A stretch of 64,000 nucleotides of DNA from RI-153 sp963721725 (lineage in GTDB: Bacteria > Chloroflexota > Anaerolineae > Caldilineales > Caldilineaceae), in NCBI GenBank assembly GCA_963721725.1, contig CAVRLX010000009.1, positions 62,001 through 126,000 of the forward strand, read 5' to 3'. The notes under the pieces are model-generated. The model saw nothing but the letters and a program-made list of their open reading frames with translations. It did not search any database and had not been told where the DNA came from. The translations under genes and the position numbers were made by a program. Positions 8,197-16,313 of the stretch are shown one piece after another; the first letter of the stretch is position 1, and the number at the start of each line of letters is the position of its first letter.

Positions 8197-8745
8197 ATGG
8201 CACGTCGAGAACGGCGGCGAGAGCAGCGCGAAGAGCGCGAGGAACTGGACGAGCGCGTTGTCCATATTGCCCGCACGGCCAAAGTTGTACAAGGTGGACG
8301 CCGCTTCGCTTTCCGCGCGGTGGTGGTCGCTGGCGATAACAACGGTCGCGTCGGCATTGGGATTGGCAAGGCGCGTGAAGTGCCGGACGCCATCCGCAAG
8401 GCAAGTGAACGCGCTCGCAAGACGATGATTGATGTGAACCTGCTGGGGACAACCATCCCGCACACGGTGCAGGCTAGCTTTGGCGCTGGCGAAGTGTTTT
8501 TGAAACCGGCCAGCCCCGGCACGGGCGTTATCGCTGGTGGCGGCGTGCGTGCTGTGGTGGAAGCCGCAGGTGTCAAAGACATTTTGTCTAAATCCCTGGG
8601 CAGCGACAACATTCTAAATGTGGTGCAGGCCACGTTCGAAGCGTTGAAGCTTTTGCAGAACTTTGAAGTGGAAGCTGAGCGTCGTGGCGTTCCCGCCAAG
8701 CACTTGGCCCCCTTCTGGTACAAGGGAGAAGAAGCCCGTGCCTAA
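8197..8745 (+). CDS. rpsE: 30S ribosomal protein S5
   Basis: S5 helps form the mRNA entry channel and influences decoding accuracy. The 182-residue product has a charged Arg/Glu-rich N-terminal extension, then the dsRNA-binding-like domain (VVAGDNNGRVGIGIGKAREV), then PASPGTGVIAGGGVRAVVEA. The stop overlaps the start of rpmD, which indicates translational coupling. Confidence 0.98.
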   Translation: MARRERRREQREEREELDERVVHIARTAKVVQGGRRFAFRAVVVAGDNNGRVGIGIGKAREVPDAIRKASERARKTMIDVNLLGTTIPHTVQASFGAGEVFLKPASPGTGVIAGGGVRAVVEAAGVKDILSKSLGSDNILNVVQATFEALKLLQNFEVEAERRGVPAKHLAPFWYKGEEARA

Positions 8746-8917
8746 GACAATTCAGGTCAAACTGGTGAAAAGTCCGATTGGCTATGAAAAGAGCCAAAAG
8801 GCGACTGTCCGAGCACTAGGACTGACCAAGATGCACCAGACTGTGGAGAAGGAAGACAATCCAGTGATTCGGGGGATGATTAACAAGGTCTCCCATTTGG
8901 TTGCTGTGATTGAGTAA
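8738..8917 (+). CDS. rpmD: 50S ribosomal protein L30
   Basis: L30 is a small peripheral large-subunit protein. The GTG at 8738 overlaps the last codons of rpsE, and GGGAGAAG upstream is the ribosome-binding site. The 59-residue product reads KTIQVKLVKSPIGYEKSQKA and GLTKMHQTVEKEDNPVIRGM, matching L30. A longer frame starting inside rpsE is rejected because its first 25 codons are the rpsE shadow. Confidence 0.97.
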   Translation: MPKTIQVKLVKSPIGYEKSQKATVRALGLTKMHQTVEKEDNPVIRGMINKVSHLVAVIE

Positions 8918-8930
8918 GCAATAGACCGTG

Positions 8931-8980
8931 TGCGTATTGCGTATCACGTGGAGATCACGGATACGCAATACGCATTTTTG
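8931..8980 (+). terminator. Long perfect hairpin with T-run between rpmD and rplO
   Basis: The arms TGCGTATTGCGTATC (8931-8945) and GATACGCAATACGCA (8960-8974) are perfect 15-bp complements. CGTG/CACG extends the stem inward with a bulged A, and TTTTTG follows. It has the form of an intrinsic terminator, yet sits inside the spc block, so it may attenuate or be read through. The arms are built of 7-bp units (see findings). Confidence 0.55.
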
Positions 8981-9059
8981 GGCGAGATGACGAAGCGTCT
9001 CTTGCCCACCTTCTTGATTTTACACTTGATTTTACAATAGAAAATTTGGAGCATTGACA

Positions 9060-9539
9060 ATGAAACTTCATGACCTGCGCCCCGATGAGGGTGCAACAAA
9101 AAAGCGCAAGCGAGTAGGTCGTGGTACTGGCTCTGGCAAGGGCAAGACATCCGGTCGCGGTACCAAAGGCCAAAATTCCCGTGCAGGTGGTGGTGTACCC
9201 GCCTATTTTGAGGGTGGACAACTTCCGTTGGTGAAACGGTTGCCCAAACTGCGCGGCTTCAACAACCGATTCAAAGTCGAATACGTACCAGTTAATCTGG
9301 ACATGATGAGCCAACGCTTTGAGCCAAACGCCGAAGTCTCTCCAGAGTCCCTGGCGGCGGTCGGGCTGTTGGGTAACAGCAACGACCCGATTGTGATTTT
9401 GGCGCGCGGCGAGGTTGATAAACCATTGGCTGTCAAGGCTCATCGTGTGAGCAGCAGCGCCAAAGAGAAGATCGAGGCGGCGGGCGGTTCGGTTGAGATT
9501 CTGCCGTTTGAAGTGAATAAGAATCTGCCGCGTTCCTAG
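9060..9539 (+). CDS. rplO: 50S ribosomal protein L15
   Basis: L15 is a late assembly protein that stabilises the large-subunit core. The ATG at 9060 (MKLHDLRPDEGATKKRKRVG) has GGAG 8 nt upstream; a TTG two codons earlier is rejected. The Gly-rich N-terminus (GRGTGSGKGKTSGRGTKGQ) is diagnostic and the C-terminus (SSSAKEKIEAAGGSVEILPF) is typical. It has 159 residues. It lies after the hairpin at 8931-8974 and before secY. Confidence 0.98.
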   Translation: MKLHDLRPDEGATKKRKRVGRGTGSGKGKTSGRGTKGQNSRAGGGVPAYFEGGQLPLVKRLPKLRGFNNRFKVEYVPVNLDMMSQRFEPNAEVSPESLAAVGLLGNSNDPIVILARGEVDKPLAVKAHRVSSSAKEKIEAAGGSVEILPFEVNKNLPRS

Positions 9540-9546
9540 GAAGCCA

Positions 9547-9571
9547 GAAACCAGGGCTTGACCCTGGTTTC
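9547..9571 (+). promoter_or_regulatory. Hairpin between rplO and secY
   Basis: GAAACCAGGG (9547-9556) and CCCTGGTTTC (9562-9571) form a perfect 10-bp stem with a 5-nt loop. No T-run follows, so this is more likely an RNA-processing or stabilising element than a terminator. The secY ribosome-binding site (TGGAGGA) lies about 10 nt downstream. Confidence 0.45.
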
Positions 9572-9592
9572 CTGCCATTATGGAGGACTTCA

Positions 9593-10927
9593 ATGATCGA
9601 AGCTGTACGTAATGCCTTCCGCCTGCCCGACCTGCGCCAAAAATTGCTGATTAGTTTTGGCATTTTGGTGGTCTATCGGCTTGCTGCCCATATTCCGCTT
9701 CCCGGGGTGAACCGAGAAGTGCTGGACCAGATCTTCCGCTCTACGGATCAGAATGTTCTGCTCAGCCTGTTGAACTTTTTTAGCGGTGGCGCGTTGGCCC
9801 AATTTAGCGTCATGGCAATGGGTGTCTATCCGTATATTACAGCATCCATTATCATGCAGCTTTTGACGCCGATTGTGCCACAACTAGAAGAGCTGAGCCG
9901 GGAAGGCGATCAAGGCCGCCAGAAAATTAACCAGTATACCCATTACCTAACCGTACCGCTGGCACTGCTTCAAGCATTTGGACAGGCCACGTTGCTGAGC
10001 CGACCCTTTAGCGGATTGCCGCCAGTCTTAGAACAGTGGGGCTTCACGGGCAGTGCCTTGTTGCCCACAATTACCATTCTGATTAGCCTTACTGCTGGCA
10101 CAATGCTCGCCATGTGGCTGGGCGAAATGTTAACCGAACAGGGCATCGGCAATGGAATCTCGTTGATCATCTTTGCAGGTATCGTAGCCTCTGTGCCCAG
10201 CCAGATTGTCTTGCTCTACCAACAGGGCATCACACAATTGCTCATCTTTACAATCATCACCATTCTAACCGTGGCGCTGATTGTGTGGGTGCAGGAAGGT
10301 CAACGGCGCATTCCTGTCCAATATGGCAAGCGTGTGCGCACCATGCGCGGCAACCGGTTGATGATGGTGGGTGGGCAAAGCACCTATGTGCCCATGCGCG
10401 TTAACACTGCCGGTATGATTCCGCTGATCTTCGCCCAGAGCTTATTGATTCTGCCCAACACGATTGCTTCATATTTCATCCTGCGCGATGATATCTTGGG
10501 ACGGGTGGCGAACTTCTTCTATACTGCCTTTAGCCCGCAAAATGGACTCTATTGGCTGATCTACTTTCTGCTAACGGTGGCGTTTACCTATTTCTATACA
10601 GATATTATGTTTCGCCAGCAAAATCTGCCGGAGACTTTGCAGAAACAGGGTGGTTTTATCCCTGGCATTCGCCCTGGTCCCCGCACAGAGAATTATCTAA
10701 ATACTGTGCTTCAGCGGATCACACTAGTGGGCGCGCTCTTCCTGGGGTTGGTGGCTGTTCTTCCCTACCTGGCCGGGGTGATCTTCGGTGGGGGTGGTCT
10801 GAATAGCTATAATACGCTCGTGATCAGCAGTACGGGCCTCTTGATTGTGGTGGGTGTGGTATTGGATACCATGAAGCAGATTGAAGCGCAGTTAATGATG
10901 CGTAATTACGAAGGCTTTATCCGCTAA
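9593..10927 (+). CDS. secY: Protein translocase channel subunit SecY
   Basis: SecY is the pore of the SecYEG translocon and inserts or exports most envelope proteins. The 444-residue product shows the N-terminal RQKLLISFGILVVYRLAAHI helix, GVNREVLDQ, the TM2 segment FSVMAMGVYPYITASIIMQL, and about ten hydrophobic helices in all. The cytoplasmic GQRRIPVQYGKRV loop matches the C4 region, which binds SecA. TGGAGGACTTCA precedes the ATG. It ends the spc-like run before a 274-nt gap to adk. Confidence 0.98.
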   Translation: MIEAVRNAFRLPDLRQKLLISFGILVVYRLAAHIPLPGVNREVLDQIFRSTDQNVLLSLLNFFSGGALAQFSVMAMGVYPYITASIIMQLLTPIVPQLEELSREGDQGRQKINQYTHYLTVPLALLQAFGQATLLSRPFSGLPPVLEQWGFTGSALLPTITILISLTAGTMLAMWLGEMLTEQGIGNGISLIIFAGIVASVPSQIVLLYQQGITQLLIFTIITILTVALIVWVQEGQRRIPVQYGKRVRTMRGNRLMMVGGQSTYVPMRVNTAGMIPLIFAQSLLILPNTIASYFILRDDILGRVANFFYTAFSPQNGLYWLIYFLLTVAFTYFYTDIMFRQQNLPETLQKQGGFIPGIRPGPRTENYLNTVLQRITLVGALFLGLVAVLPYLAGVIFGGGGLNSYNTLVISSTGLLIVVGVVLDTMKQIEAQLMMRNYEGFIR

Positions 10928-10985
10928 AGCTGTTTCATGGGTGAATGTAAAGTTCCCTTTGCGAAGGGCGGATAGTGAGTAAATT

Positions 10986-11055
10986 CGGCGTCGATCCGTT
11001 CCCATGAGGGGTGCAACTCCTGTTTGAGACACCCCATCGGATCGACGCCGGGTTT
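10986..11055 (+). terminator. Inverted repeat between secY and adk
   Basis: The arms CGGCGTCGATCCG (10986-10998) and CGGATCGACGCCG (11038-11050) are perfect 13-bp complements enclosing 39 nt, with an inner GGGGTG/CACCCC pairing. A short GGGTTTTCTG follows. It could be a terminator for secY or the structured leader of adk. The remaining gap up to 11201 shows no gene. Confidence 0.45.
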
Positions 11056-11201
11056 TCTGTCGGTCTCTAAATTTTATCCTTGCCTGAATGTTGAAGAGTT
11101 GCGCGTCAAGAGTTGGAGGAAAGGTAAACTTTCCTGAAAGTAGAGTTTTTCGCGAACGCGTAAATCTGAAATCTCAATAAAACAGACGAAAGACGATTGG
11201 A

Positions 11202-11870
11202 ATGAATAGCCGCATCTTTCTTGTGCTGTTGGGAGTGCCTGGGGCAGGTAAAGGCACTCAGTCTAAATTGTTGGAGCAAAAATTGAATCTTCCCCAGATT
11301 TCAACAGGTGATATTTTTCGTTATAACCTGAAAAATCAGACCGAGTTGGGGACGTTGGCGAAAAGTTATATGGACCGCGGTGAACTTGTCCCAGACTCTG
11401 TTACGATTGATATGGTGGAAGATCGCCTGACACAGGCAGACTGTGGGCGTGGAGCCATTATGGATGGCTTTCCGCGTAATCTGGTCCAAGCCCAGGCTTT
11501 TGGCAAAATGACTGCTGGCGACGGCGGTGTGGCGCTAGTTCCCCTGATCCATTTGGAAGATGACGAGGCGATGCGGCGCATTACCGGTCGTCGAGTCTGT
11601 CGCACTTGTGGTGCAGTCTACCATGTGGAGTTTAATCCTCCTCAACGCCAAGGCATCTGTGACCTTGACGGTGGGGAACTTGAGCAGCGCAAAGATGATC
11701 TACCAGAAACTGTGCGCAATCGTCTTTATGTCTATTATAAACAGACGTCACCGTTGATTGGATACTATTTTGCCAAACAACTTTTGGCTGAATTAAATGG
11801 TAGCCAGGCAATTGAACAGGTGAATGAGCAGTTATTACAATTGCTTGCCGACAAAGGCATCCCTGTCTAA
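11202..11870 (+). CDS. adk: Adenylate kinase, zinc-lid type
   Basis: Adk interconverts ATP + AMP and 2 ADP in the cytoplasm. The 222-residue product carries the P-loop GVPGAGKGT (from residue 11), the NMP-binding STGDIFRYNL, the MDGFPRN motif, and a long lid. The lid has C133, C136 and a later Cys/Asp pair (GICDLDGG), so it is the structural-zinc type common in thermophiles and Gram-positives. It lies between secY and map, the usual order. The start has only a weak ribosome-binding site (ACGATTGGA). Confidence 0.97.
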   Translation: MNSRIFLVLLGVPGAGKGTQSKLLEQKLNLPQISTGDIFRYNLKNQTELGTLAKSYMDRGELVPDSVTIDMVEDRLTQADCGRGAIMDGFPRNLVQAQAFGKMTAGDGGVALVPLIHLEDDEAMRRITGRRVCRTCGAVYHVEFNPPQRQGICDLDGGELEQRKDDLPETVRNRLYVYYKQTSPLIGYYFAKQLLAELNGSQAIEQVNEQLLQLLADKGIPV

Positions 11871-11928
11871 CGAAACCACGCCCTTTGCAAAGTGCCGTGG
11901 GTGTGAGTAACAAGTGAGTAGTTTTTTT

Positions 11929-12750
11929 ATGACTAAATTGAAACGCCATCTTTTGCAGCGCAGCGCGCGGCCTGCCCAGCGCACCGAGCGACCCAAGCCA
12001 ATTCTGAAAAATCCGCGCGAGATCCAGATCATGCGCGAGGCCGGGCGCATTGTGGCCCGTGTTCATGCTGCCTTTCGGGAAACCATTCGCCCTGGGATCA
12101 GTACATTGGATCTGGATCAGATGGCGGCAGAGATTTTGAGCAAGCATGGGGCTATGTCGAGTTTTCTTGGCTATAAAAATTATCCTGCCCACATTTGCAC
12201 CAGCATCAACGAAGAGCTGGTTCATGGTATTCCCAACAAAAATCGGATTTTGCAGGACGGCGATATTATTAGCATTGACGTTGGGGTAATTTACCGGGGG
12301 TTTGTAGGCGATAGCGGCTGGACCTATGCTGTTGGCACGATTAGCGAAGAAGCTGAGCATTTGATGGAGATCACTGAAGGCAGCCTCTTTGCGGGAATTG
12401 CCCAAGCTCTGCCCGGCAACCGCATCCGTGACATTAGCGCTGCTGTGCAAGAATATGTGGAATCGCGTGGGATGCATGTTGTGCGTGAATATACCGGCCA
12501 CGGTGTGGGACGTTCTATGCACGAAGCGCCTCAAGTTTTGAACTATGTTTCAGGTGATATTGATGGCAGTCTCATTATTGAACCAGGGCTGGTAATTGCA
12601 CTAGAACCTATGGTACAGGTGGGAACCTGGGAAACCCGTACCCTGAAGGATAAGTGGACGGTGATCAGCCGTGACCACAGTCTGACCGCTCATTTTGAGC
12701 ATACAATAGCTGTTACAAATAAGGGTCCAGAAATATTGACCCTTCCTTAA
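11929..12750 (+). CDS. map: Type I methionine aminopeptidase
   Basis: Map removes the initiator methionine from nascent proteins. The catalytic pita-bread fold is clear: NYPAHICTSINEELVHGIP, SIDVGVIYRGFVGDSGWT (metal-binding Asp pair) and GHGVGRSMHEAPQVL (metal-binding His), then LEPMVQ near the end. The first ~27 residues form a basic extension beyond the core (KPILKNPREIQIMREAG). The start is uncertain: ATG 11929 is used here, and a GTG at 11914 would add five residues; neither has a strong site. Confidence 0.95.
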   Translation: MTKLKRHLLQRSARPAQRTERPKPILKNPREIQIMREAGRIVARVHAAFRETIRPGISTLDLDQMAAEILSKHGAMSSFLGYKNYPAHICTSINEELVHGIPNKNRILQDGDIISIDVGVIYRGFVGDSGWTYAVGTISEEAEHLMEITEGSLFAGIAQALPGNRIRDISAAVQEYVESRGMHVVREYTGHGVGRSMHEAPQVLNYVSGDIDGSLIIEPGLVIALEPMVQVGTWETRTLKDKWTVISRDHSLTAHFEHTIAVTNKGPEILTLP

Positions 12751-12804
12751 GCGTGTGATAAAATAATAGAGTTGCGCCAAAGTTTTGTTTGAAGGAGAGA
12801 TCGT

Positions 12805-12918
12805 ATGAAGGTCCGACCATCGGTTAAGCGGATGTGTGAAAAGTGTAAGATTGTGAAGCGGCGTGGCATTGTGTACGTGATCTGTTCGAATCCGAAGCAC
12901 AAGCAGCGGCAGGGTTAA
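12805..12918 (+). CDS. rpmJ: 50S ribosomal protein L36
   Basis: L36 is the smallest large-subunit protein. The 37-residue product (MKVRPSVKRMCEKCKIVKRR...) keeps the zinc ligands C11, C14, C27 and H32, so it is the zinc-binding paralogue. GAAGGAGAGATCGT precedes the ATG. It follows map after only 54 nt, leaving no room for infA, which often sits here. rpsM starts 31 nt after its stop. Confidence 0.97.
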   Translation: MKVRPSVKRMCEKCKIVKRRGIVYVICSNPKHKQRQG

Positions 12919-12949
12919 TTTTACGGTTTGACGGTAAGGAGATAGAACT

Positions 12950-13327
12950 ATGGCACGTATTGCAGGCGTCGACATTCCCCGTGAAAAACGCGTGGAAATT
13001 GCCCTGACCTATATTTATGGCATTGGGCGAACCACCAGCAAGAAGATTTTGGAAGCGGTGGGCATGGACCCCAGCCGTCGGGTGAAGGATCTTGATGTCA
13101 ATGAGATCGCTTCCCTTCGTGAGTATATTGAACGCAACTTCCGCGTGGAAGGTGATCTTCGGCGTGAAGTCAGCATGAATATTAAGCGCCTCATTGAGAT
13201 CGGTAGCTACCGCGGCTTGCGTCATCGCCGCAATTTGCCATCTCGTGGGCAGCGCACGCGCACCAATGGGCGTACTCGCCGTGGCGGTAAACGCACGGTG
13301 GCTGGCAAGAAGAAAGCACGCAAGTAG
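12950..13327 (+). CDS. rpsM: 30S ribosomal protein S13
   Basis: S13 is in the head and makes bridges to the large subunit and the P-site tRNA. The 125-residue product starts MARIAGVDIPREKRVEIALT, has the helix-two-turn-helix IYGIGRTTSKKILEA, and ends with the basic signature GLRHRRNLPSRGQRTRTNGR. GGTAAGGAGATAGAACT precedes the start. Confidence 0.98.
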   Translation: MARIAGVDIPREKRVEIALTYIYGIGRTTSKKILEAVGMDPSRRVKDLDVNEIASLREYIERNFRVEGDLRREVSMNIKRLIEIGSYRGLRHRRNLPSRGQRTRTNGRTRRGGKRTVAGKKKARK

Positions 13328-13339
13328 GATTTTATAGAC

Positions 13340-13380
13340 CAGGGGGTGGCTGTGGCCGACCCGGCCACAGCCACCCCCTG
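13340..13380 (+). promoter_or_regulatory. 18-bp GC-rich hairpin between rpsM and rpsK
   Basis: CAGGGGGTGGCTGTGGCC (13340-13357) and its exact complement (13363-13380) enclose a 5-nt loop, one of the most stable stems in the window. It lacks a T-run. It splits the rpsM-rpsK-rpsD-rpoA run and may attenuate, protect or process the transcript. Confidence 0.5.
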
Positions 13381-13412
13381 CTATTCAGTATTTCAATGAT
13401 AGAGGAGTAAAC

Positions 13413-13832
13413 ATGGCTCGAGCACAACAACAGCGCCGACGGGGTGGCGGTGGTCGCAGAGTAACCCGACGTGAACGACGTTCCGTGCCCAAAGGGCAGG
13501 TCCACATTCACGCTACCTTCAATAATACAATTATTACAGTCACCGACACTCAGGGCAATGCTCTGACGTGGGCCAGCGCCGGAACTGTAGGATTTAAGGG
13601 CAGCCGCAAGAGCACGCCTTTTGCGGCACAGCTTGCCGCGCAAAATGCAGCGCGTGCTGCGGCCAGCGAGTACAACATGCGGGAAGTTGATGTGTTTGTC
13701 AAAGGACCAGGACCGGGCCGCGAGAGTGCTGTGCGTGCGCTGGTTCCCGCCGGGCTGCAAATTCAATCAATCAATGATGTGACGCCAATTCCGCACAACG
13801 GAACTCGCCCGCCCAAAAAGCGTCGCGTTTAG
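13413..13832 (+). CDS. rpsK: 30S ribosomal protein S11
   Basis: S11 lies on the small-subunit platform near the E site. The 139-residue product has a basic Gly/Arg-rich N-terminus, the family segment HIHATFNNTIITVTDTQGNA, and the C-terminal DVTPIPHNGTRPPKKRRV. GATAGAGGAGTAAAC precedes the start. A 237-nt gap separates it from rpsD. Confidence 0.98.
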   Translation: MARAQQQRRRGGGGRRVTRRERRSVPKGQVHIHATFNNTIITVTDTQGNALTWASAGTVGFKGSRKSTPFAAQLAAQNAARAAASEYNMREVDVFVKGPGPGRESAVRALVPAGLQIQSINDVTPIPHNGTRPPKKRRV

Positions 13833-14069
13833 TCTATTCATTTTGCTTGGGACCAAGCCTGTCTTCGCTTGTGGCGAATATGGGTTTAATCAATAGCGTG
13901 ATGGAGAAGAACAAGCCGCTTTAGCCATGATGGCCCGAAGGCGGCTTCTGCTGTCAGGTGTTGACAGCGGGGAAGCTCTCCTTAGTGAAAAACTTTAATT
14001 TGATTTAGCCAACTGATGGCGTTTGCCCAGTATATAGGCAGCGTACGGATAAGTCAGTGCGGAGGAAAG
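13833..14069 (+). promoter_or_regulatory. Structured leader before rpsD
   Basis: The 237-nt untranslated gap has no gene. It contains AAGCCGC (13913-13919) pairing with GCGGCTT (13941-13947) around an inner CCAT/ATGG, followed by CTGTCA (13951-13956) pairing with TGACAG (13962-13967). S4 is an autoregulator in both enterobacteria and Bacillus, where rpsD mRNA carries a binding site, so these hairpins may be such a site. That role is inferred from position only. Confidence 0.35.
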
Positions 14070-14705
14070 ATGGCAAGATATACAGACGCAGTATGTAAAT
14101 TATGTCGGCGTGAGGGGCAGAAACTCTTTTTGAAGGGCGAACGTTGCCTCAGCCCCAAATGTGCCGTAGATCGCCGTGGCTTCCCGCCAGGTGACCATGG
14201 CCGTAAAGCCACCATGCGCCGCAAGGTGTCGGATTATGGCATGCAGTTGCGCGAGAAACAAAAAGCGCGCCGCATGTATGGCGTGTTGGAACGTCAGTTC
14301 CGCCGCTATTTTGCCGAGGCCACGCGCCGCAAAGGCTTGACCGGCGAAATGTTGCTCGGCATTTTAGAGAGCCGCCTGGACAATGTGGTCTATCGCTTGG
14401 GCTTTGCCGATAGCCGCTCGCAGGCACGTCAGCTTGTGCGCCACGGTCATTTTACTGTGAACGGCCACAAGACTGATATCCCGTCCTATCTGGTCAGCGC
14501 CGAAGATGTGATTCAGGTTCAAGAAAAAAGCCGCTCTGCCACCTATTTCAAGGAGCGGGCCCAGGTCTTGGGGGGCGCTCGTCCGCCCACTTGGTTGCGC
14601 CTGAGTGCCGCCAATTTGAGCGGCAGTGTTGTCAGTGCGCCGAACCGGGAAGAGATTGCTGTCCCGCTTCGTGAGCAGCTCATCGTTGAATACTACAGCC
14701 GCTAG
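14070..14705 (+). CDS. rpsD: 30S ribosomal protein S4, zinc-binding type
   Basis: S4 nucleates small-subunit assembly. The start at 14070 (MARYTDAVCKLCRREGQKLF) has GGAGG just upstream; an in-frame extension from 14016 is rejected. C9, C12, C26 and C31 form the zinc site of the Cys-containing S4 type. The S4 RNA-binding domain is at about residues 98-160 (ESRLDNVVYRLGFADSRSQA). The 211-residue length is normal. Confidence 0.97.
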   Translation: MARYTDAVCKLCRREGQKLFLKGERCLSPKCAVDRRGFPPGDHGRKATMRRKVSDYGMQLREKQKARRMYGVLERQFRRYFAEATRRKGLTGEMLLGILESRLDNVVYRLGFADSRSQARQLVRHGHFTVNGHKTDIPSYLVSAEDVIQVQEKSRSATYFKERAQVLGGARPPTWLRLSAANLSGSVVSAPNREEIAVPLREQLIVEYYSR

Positions 14706-14864
14706 TTGGCCCTTGCAGACGAGCGCACGTTGGGCAAACCACTTGCGCTCTGCTGCTTTGTAGTTCGCAGCTAACAACCGATGGCCGTGTATCTATGCGG
14801 TACACTGACGCAAAGTCGCTGAACAGCTTGAATCTTGATTGCTGAACAGCAGGAGGGGTAGCCG

Positions 14865-15884
14865 TTGCTTAACAATTTAGTCCTACCAAAGATTGAAACT
14901 GAGGCCATTTCCCACAACTACGGGCATTTTGTGATCAGCCCGCTGGAGAGTGGATATGGCATTACGCTGGGAAATTCCCTGCGCCGTGTACTGCTCTCCA
15001 GTTTGCCTGGGGCCGCAGTCAGCTCGATCCGGATCAGCGGTGTGCATCATGAGTTTTCGACGATTCCCCATGTGCGGGAAGATGCTACACGCCTGATCTT
15101 GAATGTAAAACAAATTCGGCTGCACAGCCGAAGCGATGATCCTGTACGTATCTATGTGGAAGTTTCGCACGAAGGCCCCATCACCGCGGGTGATCTGGTT
15201 TGCCCGCCTGAAGTCGAAGTGGTCAATCCTGATCTCTATTTGCTAACTGCCGATAGCAACGATGTCGATCTAGACATTGAAATGGTGATTGAGCGAGGGC
15301 GAGGATACAGCCCAGCTGAGGAACGCACTCGCTTGCCACTGGGCGAAATTCCTGTGGATGCTATCTTTAGCCCTGTACGCAAGGCTGCTTATCGGGTCGA
15401 GCGCACTCGTATTGGTCAGCAGACCGACTACGACAAGCTTAACTTGGAAGTCTGGACCGATGGCACACTTGCGCCGGAAGAGGCGTTGCGCCAGTCTGCT
15501 GATATTCTCCTCCAACATTTAACCTTGTTGGCTGGTGCGCAGACCATGGTGATTGAACAGCCAGAGGAAGCAGAAGAGGGTATCCCCAGCCGGATTGCTG
15601 AAGCGCCTATTGAAGAGCTGGAACTTACGGTGCGTGCCTACAACTGTTTGAAACGGGCCGGCATCACCAAGATTGGTGAGATCCTTAAGCGCATGGAAAA
15701 GGGCGAAGATGAGATGCTGGCAATTCGGAACTTTGGCAAAAAGTCTCTGGATGAACTCGTCGAACGGCTGGAAGAAAAAGGCTATATGAACGTGCCGGGC
15801 GTAGACCTGAGCGCTTTCAAAGACAGCCATACATCTAGTAGTGATGAAGATGGCGCAGAAGAAGCCATCACTGAAGAAATATAG
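14865..15884 (+). CDS. rpoA: RNA polymerase alpha subunit
   Basis: RpoA dimerises to start RNA polymerase assembly, and its C-terminal domain contacts promoter UP elements and activators. The TTG start (MLNNLVLPKIETEAISHNYG) has AGGAGGGG 7 nt upstream. The N-terminal domain shows SGYGITLGNSLRRVLLSSLPGAA. The alpha-CTD near residues 245-310 has ELELTVRAYNCLKRAGI and NFGKKSLDELVERL. An acidic Ser/Asp/Glu tail follows. The 339-residue length is slightly above the usual ~315-330. Confidence 0.98.
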   Translation: MLNNLVLPKIETEAISHNYGHFVISPLESGYGITLGNSLRRVLLSSLPGAAVSSIRISGVHHEFSTIPHVREDATRLILNVKQIRLHSRSDDPVRIYVEVSHEGPITAGDLVCPPEVEVVNPDLYLLTADSNDVDLDIEMVIERGRGYSPAEERTRLPLGEIPVDAIFSPVRKAAYRVERTRIGQQTDYDKLNLEVWTDGTLAPEEALRQSADILLQHLTLLAGAQTMVIEQPEEAEEGIPSRIAEAPIEELELTVRAYNCLKRAGITKIGEILKRMEKGEDEMLAIRNFGKKSLDELVERLEEKGYMNVPGVDLSAFKDSHTSSSDEDGAEEAITEEI

Positions 15885-15926
15885 CCGGGCTTTGGATAGC
15901 CCATCTGTAGATAGAGGAGTTTGAGA

Positions 15927-16298
15927 ATGCGACATGGGATGGCAGGGTATAAGCTGAGCCGCACATCGGGCCAGCGCAAAGCCCTTTTTAGAAACTTGAT
16001 CCGAGATCTTTATATTCACGAGCGCATTGTAACTACCGATGCCAAAGCACGCGCTGTGCGTGCCGATGCCGAAAAGCTTATCACCAAGGCCAAACGTGGT
16101 CTGGCTGAGGGTGGCAATCGGGTGTATGCTCAACGTCAGATTGTGTCGTACTTGAACGATAAAGATGTCGCCAAGAAGGTCTTTGACGAACTGGCCCCGC
16201 GTTACAAAGAACGCCCCGGCGGCTATGTACGCATTCTGAAAATCGGTAAGCGCTTGGGCGATGCTGCGGAGATGGTTGTGTTGGAGTTGGTTTCCTAG
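15927..16298 (+). CDS. rplQ: 50S ribosomal protein L17
   Basis: L17 lies near the tunnel exit, next to L22 and L32. The start at 15927 (MRHGMAGYKLSRTSGQRKAL) has GAGGAG 7 nt upstream; the in-frame TTG two codons earlier is less likely. The 123-residue product includes NLIRDLYIHERIVTTDAKA and the C-terminal GGYVRILKIGKRLGDAAEM. truA starts 15 nt later. Confidence 0.97.
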   Translation: MRHGMAGYKLSRTSGQRKALFRNLIRDLYIHERIVTTDAKARAVRADAEKLITKAKRGLAEGGNRVYAQRQIVSYLNDKDVAKKVFDELAPRYKERPGGYVRILKIGKRLGDAAEMVVLELVS

Positions 16299-16313
16299 TA
16301 GGCAGGGTGAAGG

